From Caballeronia hypogeia (GTDB lineage: Bacteria; Pseudomonadota; Gammaproteobacteria; Burkholderiales; Burkholderiaceae), in NCBI RefSeq assembly GCF_001544875.2, contig NZ_FCOA02000002.1:186001-250000 (forward strand): a stretch of DNA of 64,000 bases, written 5' to 3'. Within the stretch, counting starts at the first letter, position 1. Every line of letters starts with the position of its first letter. The notes under the pieces are model-generated. The model was not told the DNA's origin, ran no database searches, and saw only the letters and a list, made by a program, of their open reading frames with translations. Made by a program: the position numbers and the translations under genes. Positions 1 through 9,215 of this stretch are shown piece after piece.

Positions 1-813
1 GACACCTTGCGCGCGGCCGCACCCGCCGCGGCGGAAAATCCGACGATCGTCGTGTTGACGCCGGGCATGTACAACTCGGCATATTTCGAGCACGCGTTTC
101 TTGCGCAGCAGATGGGCGTCGAGCTCGTCGAAGGGCAGGACCTCTTTGTCGAGAACGACTATCTGTATATGCGCACGACACAGGGGCCGCAGCGCGTCGA
201 CGTGATCTATCGTCGCGTCGACGATGATTTTCTCGATCCGCTCGTGTTCAGGCCGGACTCCGCGTTGGGCGTGCCGGGTTTGATCGGCGCTTATCGCGCG
301 GGCAATGTGTCGCTGTGCAATGCGGTGGGCACCGGCATCGCGGACGACAAATCCATTTATCCGTATGTGCCGGACATGGTGCGCTTCTATCTCGGCGAAG
401 AGCCGATTCTCAACAACGTGCCGACATGGATGTGCCGCAAACCCGACGATCTTGCCTATGTGCTCGATCATCTGCCCGAACTCGTCGTAAAAGAGACGCA
501 TGGAGCGGGCGGCTATGGAATGCTCGTCGGTCCCGCGTCGACGGCTGCGCAGATCGCGGAATTTCGCGCGGTGCTCGAAGCGCATCCGGAGAAATACATC
601 GCGCAGCCGACACTCGCGCTCTCCACTTGTCCGACGTATGTGGAGGCGGGCATCGCGCCGCGCCACATCGACCTGCGTCCGTTCGTGCTGTCGGGCAATG
701 ATGTGCGCATGGTGCCGGGCGGCCTGACGCGTGTGGCATTGCGTGAAGGCTCGCTCGTGGTGAATTCGTCGCAGGGCGGCGGCACCAAGGATACGTGGGT
801 TCTGGAGCGCTAG
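1..813 (+). CDS. Circularly permuted type 2 ATP-grasp protein (5' end outside window)
   Basis: The frame is open from base 1 to the TAG at 811-813, so the N-terminal part lies outside the window. The roughly 270 visible residues match the circularly permuted ATP-grasp family (DUF404/DUF407, COG2308). Visible landmarks are a glycine-rich nucleotide loop ([11 protein letters not shown], about residue 164) and the closing segments GGLTRVAL and QGGGTKDTW. The family is predicted to form amide bonds with ATP in peptide-like metabolite synthesis; no substrate has been settled. An alpha-E gene follows 53 bp downstream, the usual partner. The same pair recurs as one fused protein at 6624-9215. Confidence 0.9.
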   Translation, partial: DTLRAAAPAAAENPTIVVLTPGMYNSAYFEHAFLAQQMGVELVEGQDLFVENDYLYMRTTQGPQRVDVIYRRVDDDFLDPLVFRPDSALGVPGLIGAYRAGNVSLCNAVGTGIADDKSIYPYVPDMVRFYLGEEPILNNVPTWMCRKPDDLAYVLDHLPELVVKETHGAGGYGMLVGPASTAAQIAEFRAVLEAHPEKYIAQPTLALSTCPTYVEAGIAPRHIDLRPFVLSGNDVRMVPGGLTRVALREGSLVVNSSQGGGTKDTWVLER

Positions 814-866
814 AGAAGCACAGCATCACAGGCGTCAAACACAACGACAAACGACCGGGAACACCC

Positions 867-1874
867 ATGCTGAGCCGTACCGCGGATCATCTCTTCTGGA
901 TGGCGCGCTATACCGAGCGCGCCGAAAACACCGCCCGGATGCTCGATGCGAATCATCAGCTTTCGCTGCTGCCGCAATCCGATGAATATGCGGAACTGGG
1001 CTGGCGCGCGATGCTGTCGATATCGGAGTTGAGCGGCATCTATTCCGCCGCGCATCACGGCATGAAAAGCCGCGAAGTGATCGACTTCATGGCGCGCGAT
1101 CTGTCGAATCCGTCATCGATCGTGAGTTGTCTGCGCGCCGCGCGCGAGAATGCGCGCGCCGTGCGCAGTTCGACCAACAGCGAGCTATGGGAATCGCTCA
1201 ACACGACCTGGCTCGACTGTCAGCGCATGCTCGCGGACGGCATTCTGGAGCGCGAGCCGTATGCGTTCTTCGAGTGGGTCAAGTTCCGCTCGCATTTGTC
1301 GCGCGGCGTGCAGCTCGGCACGCTCGTCAAGGACGATGCGTTTTATTTCATGCGTCTCGGGACTTTCATCGAACGCGCGGACAATACGGCGCGCATTCTC
1401 GATGTGAAGTTCGAGATGATGGAGCAGCGCGCGGACACATCCGCCCAGCCGTTCGACTATCACCACTGGACCGCCGTGCTCGGGTCGGTGTCGGGCTTCG
1501 AGGTGTATCGGCGCGTCTATCGCGATGTCATCACGCCCGAGCGCGTAGCCGGCCTTTTGATTCTTTATGGCGACTGGCCGCGTTCGCTCGCGGCGAGCAT
1601 CGCGGAAGTGGAGCAACTGATCGGGCAGGTGACGAAGGGGCGCGACACGGAAGCGGCGCGGCTTGCGGCCGAGCTCAGCGCGGAATTGAAGAACGCGCGC
1701 ATTGGCGACATTCTGCAAGGCGGGCTGCATGCTTATCTCGTGAGTTTTCTCGCGCGCGTGAACGATCTGGCGAGCCGCGTGAGCCGCGAATTCCTGTTGC
1801 CGATCGCGCCAGAGAAGCCGCCGGCGCCGGAGCAGACGCAGCCGTCACAGAGCCAGTCGCAAAGCATGGGGTGA
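867..1874 (+). CDS. Alpha-E domain protein (DUF403)
   Basis: A 335-residue all-helical protein of the alpha-E (DUF403) family, found almost only beside circularly permuted ATP-grasp and transglutaminase-like genes. The typical N-terminus MLSRTADHLFWMARYTERAE is present. An in-frame upstream start at 795 would overlap the previous gene and add 24 unconserved residues, so the ATG at 867 is preferred; it has GGGA about 7 nt upstream. The tail after residue 310 is low-complexity Pro/Gln/Ser. It is probably co-transcribed with the ATP-grasp gene. Its biochemical role is unknown; a scaffold or carrier role in the ATP-grasp reaction is inference. Confidence 0.92.
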   Translation: MLSRTADHLFWMARYTERAENTARMLDANHQLSLLPQSDEYAELGWRAMLSISELSGIYSAAHHGMKSREVIDFMARDLSNPSSIVSCLRAARENARAVRSSTNSELWESLNTTWLDCQRMLADGILEREPYAFFEWVKFRSHLSRGVQLGTLVKDDAFYFMRLGTFIERADNTARILDVKFEMMEQRADTSAQPFDYHHWTAVLGSVSGFEVYRRVYRDVITPERVAGLLILYGDWPRSLAASIAEVEQLIGQVTKGRDTEAARLAAELSAELKNARIGDILQGGLHAYLVSFLARVNDLASRVSREFLLPIAPEKPPAPEQTQPSQSQSQSMG

Positions 1875-1884
1875 ACGCGTGTCA

Positions 1885-2955
1885 TCAGCGTCGGGCCGCG
1901 GCGGCGACGACTCGATGCACGAAGCGCAGTTTGTCGATGACCGCGGGCGCGAGCGTGAACGGGTATCCGTCCGGCATGCCGAGGCTGCGGTTCAGGCTGT
2001 TCAGCACATAAGTGAGCGGAAACCAGCGGTCCATCAGGTTATCGAAATTGGTTTCCTCGACTGGCGTCTGATCGGTGAGCGTGGGCTCGTGCGGGCTGTC
2101 GGGCACGAGCACGAGACCGCACGACACCGCCGTATCGAGCGTGTCGACGATATGCAGGTAGTGCGCCCAGGTTTCCGCCCAGTCTTCCCACGGATGCACG
2201 CTGGCGTATGCGCTGATGAAATTGTCTTCCCACTGCGCGGGCGGGCCTTCCTGGTAGTGACGGTCGAGCGCGGCGGCGTAGTCGGCTTGCTCGTCGCCGA
2301 ACGCGGTGCGGAACGGCGCGATGCGCGCCGTGTCGGCGATCAGGCGGTCGAAGAAGTAGTGCCCGGATTCATGGCGGAAATGACCGAGCAGCGTGCGATA
2401 CGGCTCGTGCAGCGCGGAGCGCGTCTTCTCGCGATGGGCGTCATCGGCTTCGGCGATGTTGAGCGTGATGACGCCGTTGTTGTGTCCCGTCACCACGCCG
2501 TGACCCTGTGCATCGCCTTCGAGAAACTGAAATTCGAGGCCGTGCCCGGGGTCGTCCTGGCGCGATTTCACGGGCAGGCCCAGTTCCGCGAACGTGTAGA
2601 GCAGCCGCCGCTTGGCCGACTCGATGCGATACCAGTAGACGCGGTTCTCGGGATTGGCGAGGTTGGGAATCGTGCTCGTCAGCTGGCACGAGCAGCAGAG
2701 CGTGTCGGGCGTGTTCGCATCGGGCGCGGGGACCATCCAGTTGCAGACGTTCTCGACGGTGTAGTTATGGCAAGGCCTGTAGAAAAGATCTTTCGCGAGC
2801 GGATGCAGACTGCGCCAGCGGCCGTCGCCGGTTTCCTCGAACGCGCTGATCTGGTTGATGTCGGGCACGTAGCCGAGCCGCGCGCCGCATTTTTCGCAAT
2901 GCGTGTTTTCGAAGAACACCAGCTGATTGCAGCGGTTGCAGTGAAAAGTCTTCAT
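1885..2955 (-). CDS. Putative zinc-binding metallopeptidase (Peptidase_Mx type)
   Basis: A 356-residue soluble protein. The N-terminus has two CxxC pairs (CNRC near residue 6 and CEKC near 18), a rubredoxin-like zinc knuckle, and a CCSC cluster lies near residue 93. A metzincin-like HESGH motif at about residue 193 supplies the zinc ligands and catalytic Glu. This matches the family annotated as putative zinc-binding peptidase, common in proteobacteria beside transglutaminase/ATP-grasp clusters. It lies on the strand opposite its neighbours, converging with the alpha-E gene (10 bp gap) and diverging from the large transglutaminase at 3099. No signal peptide is visible, so it is probably cytoplasmic. 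The substrate is unknown. Confidence 0.88.
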   Translation of the reverse strand: MKTFHCNRCNQLVFFENTHCEKCGARLGYVPDINQISAFEETGDGRWRSLHPLAKDLFYRPCHNYTVENVCNWMVPAPDANTPDTLCCSCQLTSTIPNLANPENRVYWYRIESAKRRLLYTFAELGLPVKSRQDDPGHGLEFQFLEGDAQGHGVVTGHNNGVITLNIAEADDAHREKTRSALHEPYRTLLGHFRHESGHYFFDRLIADTARIAPFRTAFGDEQADYAAALDRHYQEGPPAQWEDNFISAYASVHPWEDWAETWAHYLHIVDTLDTAVSCGLVLVPDSPHEPTLTDQTPVEETNFDNLMDRWFPLTYVLNSLNRSLGMPDGYPFTLAPAVIDKLRFVHRVVAAAARR

Positions 2956-3098
2956 CGTGTGGTGGCGTCAGGTTGAGCCTTGCGGTGTTCGCATGCGCGA
3001 GATGGCGGCGGTGCAGTCGCAAACATCGTGCCGCGTCGACGCAATTCACGACCGCTATCGACGACGGTGGCGGCGTCATTTGAACAAAGGAGTCCGGT

Positions 3099-6000
3099 GT
3101 GTCCATTCGTGTCGCGTTGAACCATGTCACGCATTACCGTTATGACCGGCTCGTCGGTCTTTCGCCGCAGGTCGTGCGTCTGCGGCCCGCACCGCATTGC
3201 CGCACGCCGGTCGTGTCGTATTCGATGCGCGTCGAGCCGGAGGACCACTTCATCAACTGGCAGCAGGACGCGTTCGCGAACTATCAGGCGCGGCTGGTTT
3301 TTCCCGAGAAGACACGCGAATTCAGTGTGACGGTCGATCTCGTAGCGGAAATGGCCGTCTATAACCCGTTCGACTTCTTTCTCGAACCTGTGGCCGAAAA
3401 GTTTCCGTTCAAGTATGCGCCCGAGTTGTTGCACGATCTCGCGCCCTACATGGTCAAGCGCGAACCGACACCTCGCTTCGCGGCTTTCGTCGAAAGCATC
3501 GATCGTTCGCCGCGCGCCACGGTGGATTTTCTGGTCGAACTGAATCAGCGTCTCGCGAATGAAATCCGCTATCTGATTCGCATGGAGCCCGGCGTGCAGA
3601 CGCCCGAGGAAACGCTCGAAAGCGCGGCGGGATCGTGCCGCGACTCCGGCTGGCTGCTCGTCGAGACGCTCCGGCATCTCGGTCTCGCCGCGCGTTTCGT
3701 GTCGGGCTATCTGCTGCAGCTCGCGCCGGATACCAAATCGCTCGACGGCCCGAGCGGCACTGAAGTGGACTTCACGGATTTGCACGCATGGTGCGAGGTT
3801 TATCTGCCGGGCGCCGGGTGGATCGGCTTCGATCCGACCTCGGGGCTGCTCGCGGGGGAAGGGCATATTCCGGTCGCGTGCACGCCGGAGCCGGACAGCG
3901 CGGCGCCGGTATCCGGCGCGGTGGATCCGTGCGAAGTGGAATTCGCCCACACGATGTCGATCGCGCGCGTGCTCGAAACGCCGCGCGTGACCAAACCGTA
4001 CGCCGAGGAAGACTGGAGCGCGGTGTTGCGCATGGGCGAACTGGTCGATGCGCAACTGAACGCGTCGGACGTGCGCCTGACCATGGGCGGCGAGCCTACG
4101 TATGTTTCCGTGCGCGACCGCGACGAGCCCGAATGGAACACCGATGCGCTCGGCCCGACGAAGCGCGCCTACGCCGTCTCGCTGATGGACAAGCTGCGCG
4201 CCCAATACGGCGCGGGCGGCTTCCTGCACATCGGACAGGGCAAGTGGTATCCGGGCGAGCAATTGCCGCGCTGGGCGCTGTCCTTATTCTGGCGAGCGGA
4301 CGGCGAGCCGTGCTGGCGCGACCCCGCGCTGTTCGCGGACGAACGGCGGCCAGCCGCGTACACGTCGGATGACGCGGCGCGCTTCATCCGCCATCTCGCG
4401 GGCAAGCTGTCTCTGGATTCAAAATACATTCAACCGGCGTACGAGGACACCTGGTATTACCTGTGGCGCGAGCGCCGCCTGCCGGTGAACGTCGATCCGT
4501 TCGATTCGCGTCTCGACGACGAACTGGAGCGCGCGCGTCTGCGCCGCGTATTCGATGCGGGCCTTCCCTCCATCACCGGCTACGCGCTGCCGATCTCGCG
4601 CGACGGCGGCCCTGCGATGCAGCCCGGGCACTGGGAGAGCGGCCCCTGGTTCTTCCGCGACGAACGCATGTATCTGATTCCAGGCGATTCGCCGATGGGC
4701 TACCGCCTGCCGCTCGATTCGCTGCCGTGGGTATCGGAAGCCGACTATCCGTGGCAACACGCCCACGATCCGTTCGGGCCACCGACGCCATTGCGCAGCG
4801 CGACTGAATTACGCATGCAATATGCAGATTTAAATAATGAATCACGCATGCAAAATGTCATTCCGGACGCGAGCGCGCCTGCATCCGCGACCGCAACGGC
4901 AAGCGCATCCGCACGGGCATCCGGCGAGTCGCGGGAGCGCGTGCCCGGGCGCGGTGAATCCGCTGGCTGGATCGCGCGCACGGCGCTGTGCGTGGAGGCG
5001 CGCGATCCGTCGCGCGCAGCAGGCCCGAAGGCGGAAGCCGATGCGCTCAGCAAGCTCGGCAATGGCAACAAGCTGATGCACGTTTTCATGCCACCGCTCA
5101 GCGCGCTCGACGACTATCTCGATCTTCTCGCAGCGGTTGAAGCGACGTCCGCCGATCTCGGTATTCCCGTCATTGTCGAAGGCTATCCGCCGCCGCGCGA
5201 CGCGCGTCTGAAGATGCTGCAGGTGACGCCCGATCCCGGCGTGATCGAAGTGAACATTCATCCGGCGGCGAACTGGAAAGAACTCGTCGACCACACCGAA
5301 TTTCTCTATGGCGCGGCGCACGAATCGTATCTGAGCCCCGAGAAGTTCATGCTCGACGGACGCCATACCGGCACCGGCGGCGGCAATCATTTCGTGCTCG
5401 GCGGCGCAACGCCCGCCGACAGCCCGTTCCTGCGCCGCCCGGATCTGCTGGCGAGCCTGATCGCGTACTGGCACAACCACCCGTCGCTGTCGATGCTGTT
5501 CTCGGGTCTGTTCATCGGTCCGACGAGTCAGGCGCCGCGCGTCGACGAGGCGCGCAACGACCAGGTCTACGAACTCGAGATCGCGTTCGCGGAATTGCAG
5601 CGTCAGCTCGATCTGCTCGGCGGACGCGGCAGCGCGACGGTGCCGCCGTGGCTCATCGACCGCATTCTGCGCAACATCCTGATCGATGTGACGGGCAACA
5701 CGCATCGCGCGGAGTTCTGCATCGACAAGCTGTATTCGCCTGATGGCCCCACCGGCCGGCTCGGGCTGCTGGAGTTGCGCGGCTTCGAGATGCCGCCGCA
5801 CGCGCGCATGAGTCTCGTGCAGCAGTTGCTGCTGCGCGCGCTCGTCGCGAGGTTCTGGGATGCGCCCTATACCGCGCGTCTCACGCGCTGGGGCACGGAG
5901 CTGCATGACCGCTTCATGCTCGGCACCTTCGTGCAGATGGACTTCGACGACGTGCTCGCGGATCTGCGCGACGCCGGCTTCGCGTTCGAGCGCAACTGGT

Positions 6001-6563
6001 TCGCGCCGCATTTCGAGTTCCGCTTTCCGCTCATCGGCGCTTACGACACGAATGGCATCGCGCTGACGATCCGCAATGCGCTGGAACCGTGGCACGTGAT
6101 GGGCGAGGAAGGCGCAATTGGCGGCACGGTGCGTTTTGTCGATTCGTCGGTCGAGCGGCTCGAAGTGCGCGCGCTGGGCTTGAATGGCGACCGTCATGTC
6201 GTGACCGTGAACGGTCATGCGTTGCCGCTGCAGCCGACCGGGCGCGTGAGCGAGCATGTCGCGGGCGTGCGCTTTCGCGCGTGGTCGCAGGCGGCGTCGC
6301 TCCATCCGACCATCGACGTGCATGCTCCGCTGACCTTCGATATCGTCGACACGTGGACAGGACGCGCGATCGGCGGCTGTCAGTATCACGTCGCGCATCC
6401 GGGCGGGCGCAATTACCAGACCTTCCCCGTCAACGCGTACGAAGCCGAAAGCCGGCGGCGCGCGCGCTTCTTCGCGACGGGACACACGCCTGGCGAGATG
6501 CGCGTCGAGAGTCGCGAGCGCAGCCGCGAATTTCCGTTCACGCTCGACCTGCGCTATCGTTGA
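3099..6563 (+). CDS. Large transglutaminase-like protein with DUF2126 C-terminal region
   Basis: A 1154-residue protein. It starts at GTG 3099 with AAAGGA about 8 nt upstream. Residues 1-90 form the bacterial transglutaminase N-terminal beta domain. Residues 120-260 are the transglutaminase core with a visible Cys180 (GSCRDSG), His229 (LHAW) and Asp245 (GFDPTSG) triad. The rest is DUF2126, seen only in these proteins. Most of a low-complexity Ala/Ser/Arg linker (about residues 570-650) is encoded by DNA that begins with an AT-rich repeat block at 4806-4857. Catalysis by this family is inferred to be amide hydrolysis or transfer rather than protein crosslinking. It leads the run 3099, 6624, 9212. 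Confidence 0.92.
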   Translation: MSIRVALNHVTHYRYDRLVGLSPQVVRLRPAPHCRTPVVSYSMRVEPEDHFINWQQDAFANYQARLVFPEKTREFSVTVDLVAEMAVYNPFDFFLEPVAEKFPFKYAPELLHDLAPYMVKREPTPRFAAFVESIDRSPRATVDFLVELNQRLANEIRYLIRMEPGVQTPEETLESAAGSCRDSGWLLVETLRHLGLAARFVSGYLLQLAPDTKSLDGPSGTEVDFTDLHAWCEVYLPGAGWIGFDPTSGLLAGEGHIPVACTPEPDSAAPVSGAVDPCEVEFAHTMSIARVLETPRVTKPYAEEDWSAVLRMGELVDAQLNASDVRLTMGGEPTYVSVRDRDEPEWNTDALGPTKRAYAVSLMDKLRAQYGAGGFLHIGQGKWYPGEQLPRWALSLFWRADGEPCWRDPALFADERRPAAYTSDDAARFIRHLAGKLSLDSKYIQPAYEDTWYYLWRERRLPVNVDPFDSRLDDELERARLRRVFDAGLPSITGYALPISRDGGPAMQPGHWESGPWFFRDERMYLIPGDSPMGYRLPLDSLPWVSEADYPWQHAHDPFGPPTPLRSATELRMQYADLNNESRMQNVIPDASAPASATATASASARASGESRERVPGRGESAGWIARTALCVEARDPSRAAGPKAEADALSKLGNGNKLMHVFMPPLSALDDYLDLLAAVEATSADLGIPVIVEGYPPPRDARLKMLQVTPDPGVIEVNIHPAANWKELVDHTEFLYGAAHESYLSPEKFMLDGRHTGTGGGNHFVLGGATPADSPFLRRPDLLASLIAYWHNHPSLSMLFSGLFIGPTSQAPRVDEARNDQVYELEIAFAELQRQLDLLGGRGSATVPPWLIDRILRNILIDVTGNTHRAEFCIDKLYSPDGPTGRLGLLELRGFEMPPHARMSLVQQLLLRALVARFWDAPYTARLTRWGTELHDRFMLGTFVQMDFDDVLADLRDAGFAFERNWFAPHFEFRFPLIGAYDTNGIALTIRNALEPWHVMGEEGAIGGTVRFVDSSVERLEVRALGLNGDRHVVTVNGHALPLQPTGRVSEHVAGVRFRAWSQAASLHPTIDVHAPLTFDIVDTWTGRAIGGCQYHVAHPGGRNYQTFPVNAYEAESRRRARFFATGHTPGEMRVESRERSREFPFTLDLRYR
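4806..4857. repeat. AT-rich repeat block inside a coding sequence
   Basis: Two direct repeats, ACGCATGCAATATG (4811-4824) and ACGCATGCAAAATG (4844-4857), flank an AT-rich spacer. The 17-mer ATCACGCATGCAAAATG at 4841-4857 also occurs as its exact reverse complement at 18890-18906, between two other genes. Here the block stays in frame and encodes part of the linker of the large transglutaminase. Composition contrasts sharply with the surrounding GC-rich codons. Confidence 0.7.
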
Positions 6564-6623
6564 AGCGTTTCGCGGCAATCTTCATTCGAATAGAAACAAT
6601 CAGAACGGAAAGCAGAGACGGCC

Positions 6624-9215
6624 TTGGCTCATCAATCGACCTTGCCTTTCGACATCGCCGGCACGAGCGTCGATGCGCTCGCGCTGTTGCGCACGTTGCC
6701 CGCGCGCGAAGGACACTGGGACGAATTGCGCGAGCCGGGCGGTGCGTTACGCGAGCCGTGGCGGCAGTTCTTCGAGTTGCTCGGCGAGCAAGGCATTGCC
6801 CGGCTCGACGATGGTGTGGCCGCCGTTGCGCGGCAGGTGCGGGACAACGACATCACCTACAACGTCTACGCCGATAACGGTAAGCCGCGCGCGTGGTCGC
6901 TCGATCTTCTGCCGCTCATCATCGACGAGGAAGAGTGGGCGCTCATCGAACGCGGTGTCGCGCAACGCGCGCGCCTGATGGACGCGATCGTCGCCGATAA
7001 CTACGGCCCGCAAACGCTCCTGCAGCGCGGGCTCCTGCCGGCCGCGCTGGTCTTCGGACATCCCGGCTATCTGCGTGCGGTAAAGGGTTACATGCCGCCG
7101 CTCGGCCGCTTTCTGCAGATCGTCGCGGTCGATCTCGCACGCGCGCCGTCGGGCGCGTGGACGGTCATCGCGCATCGCACCGAGGTGCCTTCGGGACTCG
7201 GCTATGCGCTGGAGAACCGGCTGATCGTCTCGAGCCTGTTCGCCGATCCGCTTCGCGCGATGCGCGTGAGCCGGCTCGGCGCGACCTATTCGCAGCTCAT
7301 CGCGACGATCGCGCAAGCCGCGCGCGCGACCATGCGCGACGACGAAGGCGGCCGCGGCGATGGGTCGAACGAAGCGCCGCATATCGCGCTGCTAAGTCCG
7401 GGACCATTCAGCGAGACCTACTTCGAGCATGTGTTTCTTGCACGCTATCTCGGCGTGACGCTCGTCGAGGGCAAGGACCTCACGGTGCGGCACGACAAGC
7501 TCTATCTCAAGACGCTGGCCGGATTGTCGCGCGTGCATGCGGTGCTGCGGCGCATGGACGATGCGTTTTGCGATCCCGTCGAACTGCGCGCGGATTCGAG
7601 CATCGGCGTGCCCGGTCTGTTGCAGGTGATGCGCGCGGGCAACGTGATGGTGTCCAACGTGCCGGGCGCGGGCTTCACGGAATCGCCGGCGCTCAACGCG
7701 TTCTTGCCGGGCATCGCAAAGGCGCTGCTGGGCGAGGCGCTCGCCTTGCCGACGGTGCCGACATGGTGGTGCGGCGAGGAAGCCGCGCGCACCGAAGCGT
7801 TCGAGCGTCTCGAGCACGCGATCATCGCGCCGACGTGGCCCGGCGCGCAGGCCGATCAGGCGCCGGGCATCGATGCAGGCGTGCAGGATCTGGCGGCCTG
7901 GCGCGAGCGGATCGAGCGCGCGCCGGATGTCTTCACGTTGCAGGAGGACTTGCCTTTCTCCACTGCGCCGCGCTTTTACGATGGCGCGCTCGGCTCCCGT
8001 CCCTGCGTGCTGCGCGCGTATGCGATCGCGGATATGGACGGCGGCTTCAGCGTATTGCCGGGCGGCTTCACGCGACTCGCGGCCGACCGGCGCGCGACGG
8101 TGTCGATGCAATTCGGCGGCAGCAGCGTCGATACCTGGGTGATGTCGAGCCAGCCGGGCGGGGCGGTCCCGCTGCGGCCCACGCCGATGAAGCCCGGCGA
8201 CTTGCGCAAGCATCGCACGGTGTCGAGCCGCGCGGCGGAGAATCTCTTCTGGGCGGGACGTTATGGAGAGCGCGCCGAAAACAACGTGCGCTTGTGCCGC
8301 TTGCTGCTCGGCATGCTGGAAGGCAGCGACGCGGAAGAACTCTTTCCGACGCTCGCGGAACTCGCGGCGCAATGCGGCTTGATCCCGACTGTCGATACGC
8401 TGGCGCGCAGCACGCCGCAAGCGTTCGAGCGCGTGCTGGTCGCGGGGTTGCCGGAATCGAGCCGTGTGACGAGCATAGGCGGCAATCTCGCGGATCAGGT
8501 GCGCGCGTGCGGCGAGATACGCGACCGCCTCTCGACCGATCACTGGCGCACGATACTCGCATCACGCAACGACTTTCGCGATGCGCTCGCCGATCCGAAC
8601 ACGGCGGACACGACGCCTCCCGGACGCGACTACGATCGCGTGCTGCTTGCCGGCGCGCTCGAACATCTGGCGACGCAACTGTCCGCGATCAGCGGCGCGC
8701 AGGGCGATCGCATGACGCGCGACGAGGCGTGGCGGCTGCTGTTCATCGGCCGGCACATCGAACGCGTGACGACCATGGCCACGATTCTGCGCGTGGTCGC
8801 CGCGTGCGGCACGCTCGCATCGCCTGCGGGCTTCGATCTGCTGCTGCAACTCTTCGACAGCACGCTCACGTATCGCTCGCTTTATCCGGGCAGACTCGAG
8901 GTGCCGGCGCTGATCGATCTGATCGTCGTCGATCAGACCAATCCGCGGGGACTCTATGGCGTCTATGCACGCCTGCGCACCAAGCTCGACGAGATCGCGG
9001 CGGCGGCCGGCGGCGCGCGACTCATGCACGCGACGCGCTTCGCCGACTTGCTCGTGCACGCCGACGCGTTGCCGTCACTTGCGACGCTATGCGAGACGCC
9101 GGCACTGATCGCGTTGTGCGACAGGCTCGTTGCATCGGTGAGCGCGGCGTCCAACGAAGTGAGCGCGCGCTACTTCAGTCATGCGAATACGCTTGCCGCG
9201 CAGGTGTCGTCATGA
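6624..9215 (+). CDS. Fused circularly permuted ATP-grasp and alpha-E protein
   Basis: An 863-residue protein. Residues from about 60 to 500 are the circularly permuted ATP-grasp region (FGHPGYLRAV, then GGFTRLA and MQFGGSSVDTW). From about residue 530 (SSRAAENLFWAGRYGERAEN) it continues as an alpha-E domain. It is thus a fusion of what the genes at 1-813 and 867-1874 encode separately. The start used is TTG 6624, with GGAAAG about 13 nt upstream; no better in-frame start is visible, so the exact N-terminus is uncertain. It follows the large transglutaminase by 60 bp and overlaps the next gene by ATGA. An amidoligase role is family-based inference. Confidence 0.9.
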   Translation: MAHQSTLPFDIAGTSVDALALLRTLPAREGHWDELREPGGALREPWRQFFELLGEQGIARLDDGVAAVARQVRDNDITYNVYADNGKPRAWSLDLLPLIIDEEEWALIERGVAQRARLMDAIVADNYGPQTLLQRGLLPAALVFGHPGYLRAVKGYMPPLGRFLQIVAVDLARAPSGAWTVIAHRTEVPSGLGYALENRLIVSSLFADPLRAMRVSRLGATYSQLIATIAQAARATMRDDEGGRGDGSNEAPHIALLSPGPFSETYFEHVFLARYLGVTLVEGKDLTVRHDKLYLKTLAGLSRVHAVLRRMDDAFCDPVELRADSSIGVPGLLQVMRAGNVMVSNVPGAGFTESPALNAFLPGIAKALLGEALALPTVPTWWCGEEAARTEAFERLEHAIIAPTWPGAQADQAPGIDAGVQDLAAWRERIERAPDVFTLQEDLPFSTAPRFYDGALGSRPCVLRAYAIADMDGGFSVLPGGFTRLAADRRATVSMQFGGSSVDTWVMSSQPGGAVPLRPTPMKPGDLRKHRTVSSRAAENLFWAGRYGERAENNVRLCRLLLGMLEGSDAEELFPTLAELAAQCGLIPTVDTLARSTPQAFERVLVAGLPESSRVTSIGGNLADQVRACGEIRDRLSTDHWRTILASRNDFRDALADPNTADTTPPGRDYDRVLLAGALEHLATQLSAISGAQGDRMTRDEAWRLLFIGRHIERVTTMATILRVVAACGTLASPAGFDLLLQLFDSTLTYRSLYPGRLEVPALIDLIVVDQTNPRGLYGVYARLRTKLDEIAAAAGGARLMHATRFADLLVHADALPSLATLCETPALIALCDRLVASVSAASNEVSARYFSHANTLAAQVSS

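Noticed and set aside
4842..6578. 578-codon frame on the minus strand
   Set aside because: Antisense to the well-supported transglutaminase; composition is His/Arg-rich without any recognisable domain.
7157..9211. Long open frame (983 codons with the next gene) overlapping the ATP-grasp/alpha-E gene
   Set aside because: It is the +2 frame of a GC-rich gene; its translation is Arg/Ala-rich nonsense. Only the part from 9212 on is a real protein.
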